Origin: a bacterium
GTDB taxonomy: Bacteria > Auribacterota > UBA3054 > B51-G9
Assembly: GCA_029933535.1 (NCBI GenBank)
Contig: JAOZNZ010000006.1
Coordinates: 1-19,776, forward strand
Reading direction: 5' to 3'
Length of the DNA stretch: 19,776 bases
Shown here: piece after piece, positions 15,697 through 19,776 of the stretch
How the letters are laid out: every line of letters starts with the position of its first letter
Numbering within the stretch: the first letter of the stretch is position 1
Made by a program: the position numbers and the translations under genes
Notes under the pieces: generated by a model
What the model saw: only the letters and a program-made list of their open reading frames with translations
What the model was told of the DNA's origin: nothing
The model's database searches: none

Positions 15697-16314
15697 ATGA
15701 AACAAAATTATTTATTGATAATTACAATTCTTGCCGCACTGTTTTTATCAACCGGATGCAGCAGTCAGTCCCGTTCTCAAAAACAAAAATTATCAATTTC
15801 GGGAGGATTTACAATGACAAATATAATTTATGAAATTCCTGTAAAAACAATTGACGGTCAAGTAACAAATTTGGCACAATATGTGAGTAAAGTAATGTTG
15901 ATTGTCAATACGGCAAGTAAATGCGGCTATACTCCTCAATATAAAGGATTGGAAACACTTTATGAAAAATATAAAGATAAGGGATTTGTTGTCCTGGGCT
16001 TTCCGTGCAATCAGTTTATGAGTCAGGAACCCGGTACGGAAGCGGAAATTAAGAATTTCTGCAATTTGAATTTCGGAGTCTCTTTCCCTATGTTTTCAAA
16101 AATAAATGTAAACGGGAATGGCACTCATCCTTTATACAAAAAACTTAAACAAAAAGCTCCTGGGATTATGGGTACTGAATCAATAAAGTGGAATTTCACA
16201 AAATTTCTTGTCAGCCCGAACGGCAAGACAATCAAACGATTTTCTACCGCAACAAAACCGGAAGAGATAGAGAGCAAAATAGTTGAATTATTAAAGAAAA
16301 CAGCTACTAATTAG
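15697..16314 (+). CDS. Glutathione peroxidase family protein (thiol peroxidase), lipoprotein form
   Basis: A 205-residue GPx-fold peroxidase. The catalytic tetrad is visible: Cys76 (NTASKCGYTP), Gln110 (SQEPG), Trp165 and Asn166 (KWNFTKFLV). The GFPCNQF motif (101-107) gives the second cysteine. It is a Cys-type enzyme with no selenocysteine. The N-terminus has a lipoprotein signal with lipobox LSTGC (Cys21), suggesting an envelope-anchored peroxidase. However, an in-frame ATG at 15814 (codon 40) is preceded by GGGAGG (15801-15806) at ideal spacing, whereas the first ATG at 15697 has no ribosome-binding site. Starting there would give a 166-residue cytoplasmic protein of standard GPx length. 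Both forms may exist. Confidence 0.9.
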   Translation: MKQNYLLIITILAALFLSTGCSSQSRSQKQKLSISGGFTMTNIIYEIPVKTIDGQVTNLAQYVSKVMLIVNTASKCGYTPQYKGLETLYEKYKDKGFVVLGFPCNQFMSQEPGTEAEIKNFCNLNFGVSFPMFSKINVNGNGTHPLYKKLKQKAPGIMGTESIKWNFTKFLVSPNGKTIKRFSTATKPEEIESKIVELLKKTATN

Positions 16315-16439
16315 TGGCTGTTCGAAAAGGGTCAATCGACAAAAAATATTGATTATCCTTGACAAAATTTATATTCTGTACCTAACGGCATGAAATCCTG
16401 TTTTTATTTGTTTTCTACAAATATTTTGCTTGAAAAAGT

Positions 16440-16481
16440 CCTGAAAGGGCGAAAGGAAATTTCCCGTTATGCCCTTCAGGG
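16440..16481. repeat. Nested hairpin element after the peroxidase gene
   Basis: CCTGAAAGGGC at the left pairs imperfectly with GCCCTTCAGG at 16471-16480, enclosing a GGAAATTTCC core (16456-16465) that is itself palindromic. It is followed by GGGTGCTGCCC at 16511-16521. The surrounding 16315-16544 shows no gene. Confidence 0.5.
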
Positions 16482-16544
16482 CGGAAACACAGGTGGGTGA
16501 AATATTAACAGGGTGCTGCCCTTTCTTATTTTATTTCTGATTTA

Positions 16545-16781
16545 TCAATAATTAAAAAGTTCTTCCACAGAATATTCTTTTCCCGTGATTTTATTCAACG
16601 AATTAAGAACTTTAGATTTGATGTTTGATGTTAACCGTCTGCCCTTGCATGCCCGGGATATCATCTTATGAGTGATCTGTTCAATTGATGCTGCAACAAG
16701 ATACATTGGCTTAATGTTATTATCGGTCATAATTTTTGCAAGTGGCTGCTTACCGAAATTTCTTTTAATTTCAATATTCAT
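16545..16781 (-). CDS. Small HTH-like protein
   Basis: A 78-residue protein (from ATG at 16781) with the conserved-looking core LVAASIEQITHKMISRACKGRRLTSNIKSKVLNSLN and a terminal SVEELFNY. The arrangement of helices and the KGRRLT segment suggest an XRE/Cro-like DNA-binding fold. I recall similar short proteins in PVC bacteria but cannot name the family. A longer form is possible: TTG at 16850 overlaps the stop of the upstream membrane gene as TTGA and would add 23 basic residues. Neither start has a good ribosome-binding site. Its target is unknown. Confidence 0.65.
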   Translation of the reverse strand: MNIEIKRNFGKQPLAKIMTDNNIKPMYLVAASIEQITHKMISRACKGRRLTSNIKSKVLNSLNKITGKEYSVEELFNY

Positions 16782-16846
16782 GTTTCTTTTTTTGACGGGT
16801 GATGTAGAATTACGGAGATTTTTGTTTAATAAGCGCCGCGCTATTT

Positions 16847-17194
16847 TCAATTGTTTTTTTGAATAAAATTATTTGCCATTGATGAAATTGGAAGGCAAAA
16901 ACGGGCAATTATAACTATAAGTATGATTTTGACAACTGCATTCCTGAATCGAATGATTTTTTTATTCTCAAACCAGATAAGAATTACTAATACAAAAATA
17001 AAAACTGAAAGTATTGGCAGCGCGAGAATTATACTGATCTCATACGCTAATTTCTGAACACCTAATGAAGTTATTGCTGTTACAATCACATCCGACAATC
17101 TCTCAGTCATATCATCAATCGGGTCTAACACTTGTCCTACAGCGAGTGAAACACCTATTCCCGCGGGTTCAAGTTCGAGACTTGACTCTTTCAC
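16847..17194 (-). CDS. Membrane protein fragment, probably 5'-truncated
   Basis: A 115-residue frame from GTG at 17194 with two C-terminal membrane segments (about 53-75 and 86-106). The part before them, with PAGIGVSLAVGQVLDPIDDMTERLS and SLGVQKLAYEI, resembles an uncharacterised bacterial inner-membrane family. The frame is open upstream to 17386, reading LPVLDSSADDYFEDAITKAD and VAYATCRIINASVSVV, also family-like, but no start codon occurs in that extension and a TAG closes it at 17389-17387. No signal or first membrane segment is found. The 5' end of the gene is therefore probably lost or altered, and the gene may be a pseudogene. Its stop overlaps the possible TTG start of the HTH-like gene. 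Confidence 0.6.
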   Translation of the reverse strand: MKESSLELEPAGIGVSLAVGQVLDPIDDMTERLSDVIVTAITSLGVQKLAYEISIILALPILSVFIFVLVILIWFENKKIIRFRNAVVKIILIVIIARFCLPISSMANNFIQKNN

Positions 17195-17556
17195 GACCGA
17201 AACGGATGCATTAATAATTCTGCATGTTGCGTAAGCGACATCGGCTTTAGTTATTGCGTCTTCAAAATAATCATCCGCGGACGAATCTAAAACGGGAAGT
17301 TTTAATACTGGGAAAAGAAGTAACGCTTTGCATCGACATTTTTGGTCGATAGACGCTTTAGAGCAAGCCGTGTCCTTTATTTTGATCTACATCGGGATGA
17401 CAAATATTAAACAAAAAAGTGCTTTAATCCGGTCTTCACCGGAATCTGGTTAGCTTATCTTCTTGCCATAATAACTTTAAAATAATATAATTATTAAGTT
17501 AAATTAAAAATCGGGGTAATGATTTTAAAATAATAATATGTTATCACATGTTAATT
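17195..17556. other. Spacer with 5' remnant of the membrane gene and a promoter
   Basis: From 17195 to 17386 the minus-strand frame of the truncated membrane protein continues without a start codon. Around 17332-17350 is a hairpin (ATCGAC with GTCGAT), and CCGGT-CTTC-ACCGG lies at 17429-17442. The AT-rich right part carries the promoter of the following gene. No complete gene is visible. Confidence 0.55.
17463..17491 (+). promoter_or_regulatory. Promoter for the large membrane glycosyltransferase
   Basis: TTGCCA (17463-17468), 17 bp, TATAAT (17486-17491): 5 of 6 at the -35 and 6 of 6 at the -10. The leader would be about 58 nt. Confidence 0.6.
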
Positions 17557-19776
17557 ATGAAACAAAAAATAAAAAACAATATTTTTCTTTACGCTCTTCT
17601 CTTTTTAACTTTAATCTCCGCAATGCTTATGTTTCATCGGCTTGCCGACCGAAGCGTTTGCGGCGATGAAATGGCTTTGAGAGAAAAAGGTCTGCAGCCG
17701 GTTTTAAGAATCTTGCAGGGATGGCAGGTTCAGGCAGAACCGCTTCCCCCGCTTATCAAACATTTATCATTAAAGGTCAGCGACAGTCCGATAAATCTGA
17801 GAATACTTGGTTTTACCGGGTCCTTTTTGATGGTACTGCTCACCGGTCTTCTTACAGGCAAGCTTGCCGGAAGATGGGCAGGTCTCACCGCTGCATTTCT
17901 TGTTATGCTTTGTCCGGGATTAATGAAATGGGGGCAATATAGTCGATTTTATACTATTGGTGCTGCATCAATGTTATTAAGCACGCTTTTCTTTTTCCGC
18001 GCACTTGAAAAAGATTCATGGAAAGCATGGATTTGGTATGCCGTTTTTGCTTTGCTGCAAATTCAACTTTGGTTTTTTGGAATGGTTCATCTAGCTGTTT
18101 GTGCCGGAATTTACGGTATTCTCTGGTTAATTGCCTGGCTGCCGATTCGGGAAAAGATGCTTTATAAGCCTGACAAATGGCACAGTTTTCTTAAAGCGAG
18201 TGTTGTTATTGGCTCGATCGGCATGTTTTTAATTATTCAATATTTTACTTTTAATAATAATATTCTTGGTGCGGTATTTCATCCATCCAACAACGATCAA
18301 TTTTTTCGGTACGGTCCTTCTGCATTTTCGTGGGAAACTTTCGGGTTTGTTTTTCAGATGTATTTGCCTGCTTATGTGCATATAAAATGGCTTTTGGTTG
18401 TCGGCTTTTTTGCCGCACTTTTTATTGACCGCGAGCGCTCATTAATTTTTACAATCATCGCTGTCGGAACAACTTTTTTAATTGTCTGGGGACTTGATAA
18501 GAATAAAGCAACATTAAGCGAGAACAGAATGTTGTTTACGGTTCCTTTCTGGGCGTTTTTCATGGCTCGCGGAGCGTGGCTGATAACTGATGTTTTCTGG
18601 CGAGGAGGAATGTGGTTTTCAAAAAAATTCCCGAGTGCTAAACCAAAAATTAAAATAGTTCAGTGGAGCGGTGCAGTTGCAGGCGTAATTATCGCAATGT
18701 ATTTTATTATGCCTTTGCAGCTTAAGTCATGGAATGCTTTTAAAAGATATTACCACGTTGATTTTACATACTGCAGGAATATCGGTGATTTCCTTGCCGT
18801 AAATGTTGGAACTAATGACTCGGTTTATTATGAATGGAGCATGGAAGGCCTGCCGATAAAATATTATTTTGACAAGCAGCGCGGAACAAATCCGGTTATG
18901 CATGTTTGTAAAGATGTTAACAAAGGTGGTTTTGCGATAAAAGATACAGACATAAAATTTCTCAAAGAAGGTAAAAACCGGATGTGGCTGCTCCCAAACT
19001 GGCGACCTCAACAGGATACAATTCCCTCTTCTCTCCGCGGCTGGTTAAAAAACAGAAGCATTACACTTGCAATAGAGCATCCGTGGGTTCCGTGGTCAGG
19101 CCCTCAAAAAATAATTATTGCGGATAAAAGTTATGAAAAATTAAATTCTCATCAAAAAGAGATGGAGAAAATAAGGTGGCTTAAAAAATTTGTTGAGGTT
19201 GGGCTGTATTACAATGATGCCGGAGCGGAGATTTTAAAGCTTTTATTAAAAAATAATCTTACAAATGATTTTTCGTCTTATTTGCGATATTTCACGGAGC
19301 GGTATCCTGATGAACCAAAGCTTGCCGATAAGATTATTAAGCTAAAACTTGCTGATAATGATTTAGTTTTTGTCGGGGAGAAATTTCCGAATAGCGGTGC
19401 AATACAAGCCAAACTTGGTAAAATGGATTTTGGGAGAGGGAATTATGATAAAGCCGAACGGCATTATATTTCCGCTTTAAAAAATTCATCACACAAAATT
19501 TTCGATGGTGTTATTATTCGTGATTTATTGCGGAAGAATAGAAATCCGGTTCTCAAAAAGATTGTATTGAAAAATATTAAGAATAAGAAAACTACTGCTA
19601 AACTTTCAAATGAAGAACTTTTTCAATGGGCAAATTGTGCTCCGGAACTTTTATCACAAAAGTGGTTAATTTACCCTACAAAAGATGAAATACGATATTT
19701 AAAAACCGCTATTTCAAAAAAAACGGATCCAAAATATCTTAAAGACAGAATGAAACAATATTCTTTTACGGAGTTG
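17557..19776 (+). CDS. Membrane glycosyltransferase, GT-C / GT39-83-like, incomplete at window end
   Basis: An open frame of 740 codons from ATG at 17557 to the end of the window, with no stop. After an N-terminal membrane segment the first external loop contains LADRSVCGDEMALREK, the acidic DE site typical of GT-C sugar transferases, followed by EPLPPLIKHLSL, matching the usual PPL motif. About nine to ten further hydrophobic segments extend to roughly residue 400, including KWGQYSRFYTIGAASMLLS, the family-like R-x-Y block. The soluble C-terminal part contains a TPR-like stretch (AKLGKMDFGRGNYDKAERHYISAL near 630-655). It probably transfers sugar from a polyprenyl-phosphate donor to a protein, lipid or polysaccharide outside the membrane; substrate is unknown. 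The length already exceeds simple GT39 enzymes because of the C-terminal extension. A strong promoter lies upstream; the ATG lacks a clear ribosome-binding site. Confidence 0.85.
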   Translation, partial: MKQKIKNNIFLYALLFLTLISAMLMFHRLADRSVCGDEMALREKGLQPVLRILQGWQVQAEPLPPLIKHLSLKVSDSPINLRILGFTGSFLMVLLTGLLTGKLAGRWAGLTAAFLVMLCPGLMKWGQYSRFYTIGAASMLLSTLFFFRALEKDSWKAWIWYAVFALLQIQLWFFGMVHLAVCAGIYGILWLIAWLPIREKMLYKPDKWHSFLKASVVIGSIGMFLIIQYFTFNNNILGAVFHPSNNDQFFRYGPSAFSWETFGFVFQMYLPAYVHIKWLLVVGFFAALFIDRERSLIFTIIAVGTTFLIVWGLDKNKATLSENRMLFTVPFWAFFMARGAWLITDVFWRGGMWFSKKFPSAKPKIKIVQWSGAVAGVIIAMYFIMPLQLKSWNAFKRYYHVDFTYCRNIGDFLAVNVGTNDSVYYEWSMEGLPIKYYFDKQRGTNPVMHVCKDVNKGGFAIKDTDIKFLKEGKNRMWLLPNWRPQQDTIPSSLRGWLKNRSITLAIEHPWVPWSGPQKIIIADKSYEKLNSHQKEMEKIRWLKKFVEVGLYYNDAGAEILKLLLKNNLTNDFSSYLRYFTERYPDEPKLADKIIKLKLADNDLVFVGEKFPNSGAIQAKLGKMDFGRGNYDKAERHYISALKNSSHKIFDGVIIRDLLRKNRNPVLKKIVLKNIKNKKTTAKLSNEELFQWANCAPELLSQKWLIYPTKDEIRYLKTAISKKTDPKYLKDRMKQYSFTEL

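Overview
The window comes from an AT-rich bacterium with a Gram-negative-type envelope: it encodes several lipobox proteins and an exported protein with a PEP-CTERM-like tail. The mix of a seven-repeat Gloeo_Verruco (TIGR03803-type) exported protein, a stand-alone RRM protein, a CTC-type bL25 with acidic tail and many short dispersed intergenic palindromes points to the PVC superphylum (Planctomycetes/Phycisphaerae-like or Lentisphaerae-like). This placement is an inference from gene content, not a phylogenetic result.

Layout. 1-4143: a metal-efflux-type permease and a DUF2400/TIGR02757 protein on the minus strand, then the exported repeat protein on the plus strand, separated by repeat-filled spacers. 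4496-10943: a compact plus-strand housekeeping cluster, rplY-pth-rpsF-[lipoprotein]-rpsR-rplI-dnaB-metK-[lipoprotein], with a candidate promoter at 4297-4325 and a leader of about 160 nt. The slot between rpsF and rpsR, where many bacteria carry ssb, holds an unrecognised lipoprotein gene. 11119-13769: two GT4-type glycosyltransferases, each starting directly after a repeat array. 14092-16314: a nitroreductase (+), an RRM RNA-binding protein (-) with a clear promoter and intrinsic terminator, and a glutathione peroxidase (+). 16545-17386: a small HTH-like protein and an apparently 5'-truncated membrane protein, both minus. 17557-19776: a large GT-C-type membrane glycosyltransferase that runs off the window end without a stop.

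The most unusual content is the population of short dispersed repeats. A 34-bp CCCCC...GGGGG palindromic element occurs between genes (12379-12412), in frame inside a glycosyltransferase gene (13267-13300, 31/34 identical to the inverted intergenic copy), and interrupted by a second palindrome (1646-1707). Heptad-type arrays and palindromes repeatedly lie exactly on gene ends and starts, supplying stop codons or the last residues of three proteins. Promoters of the form TTGCNN-N16-18-TATAAT precede several genes. No tRNA, rRNA, CRISPR array, transposase or phage gene was seen.
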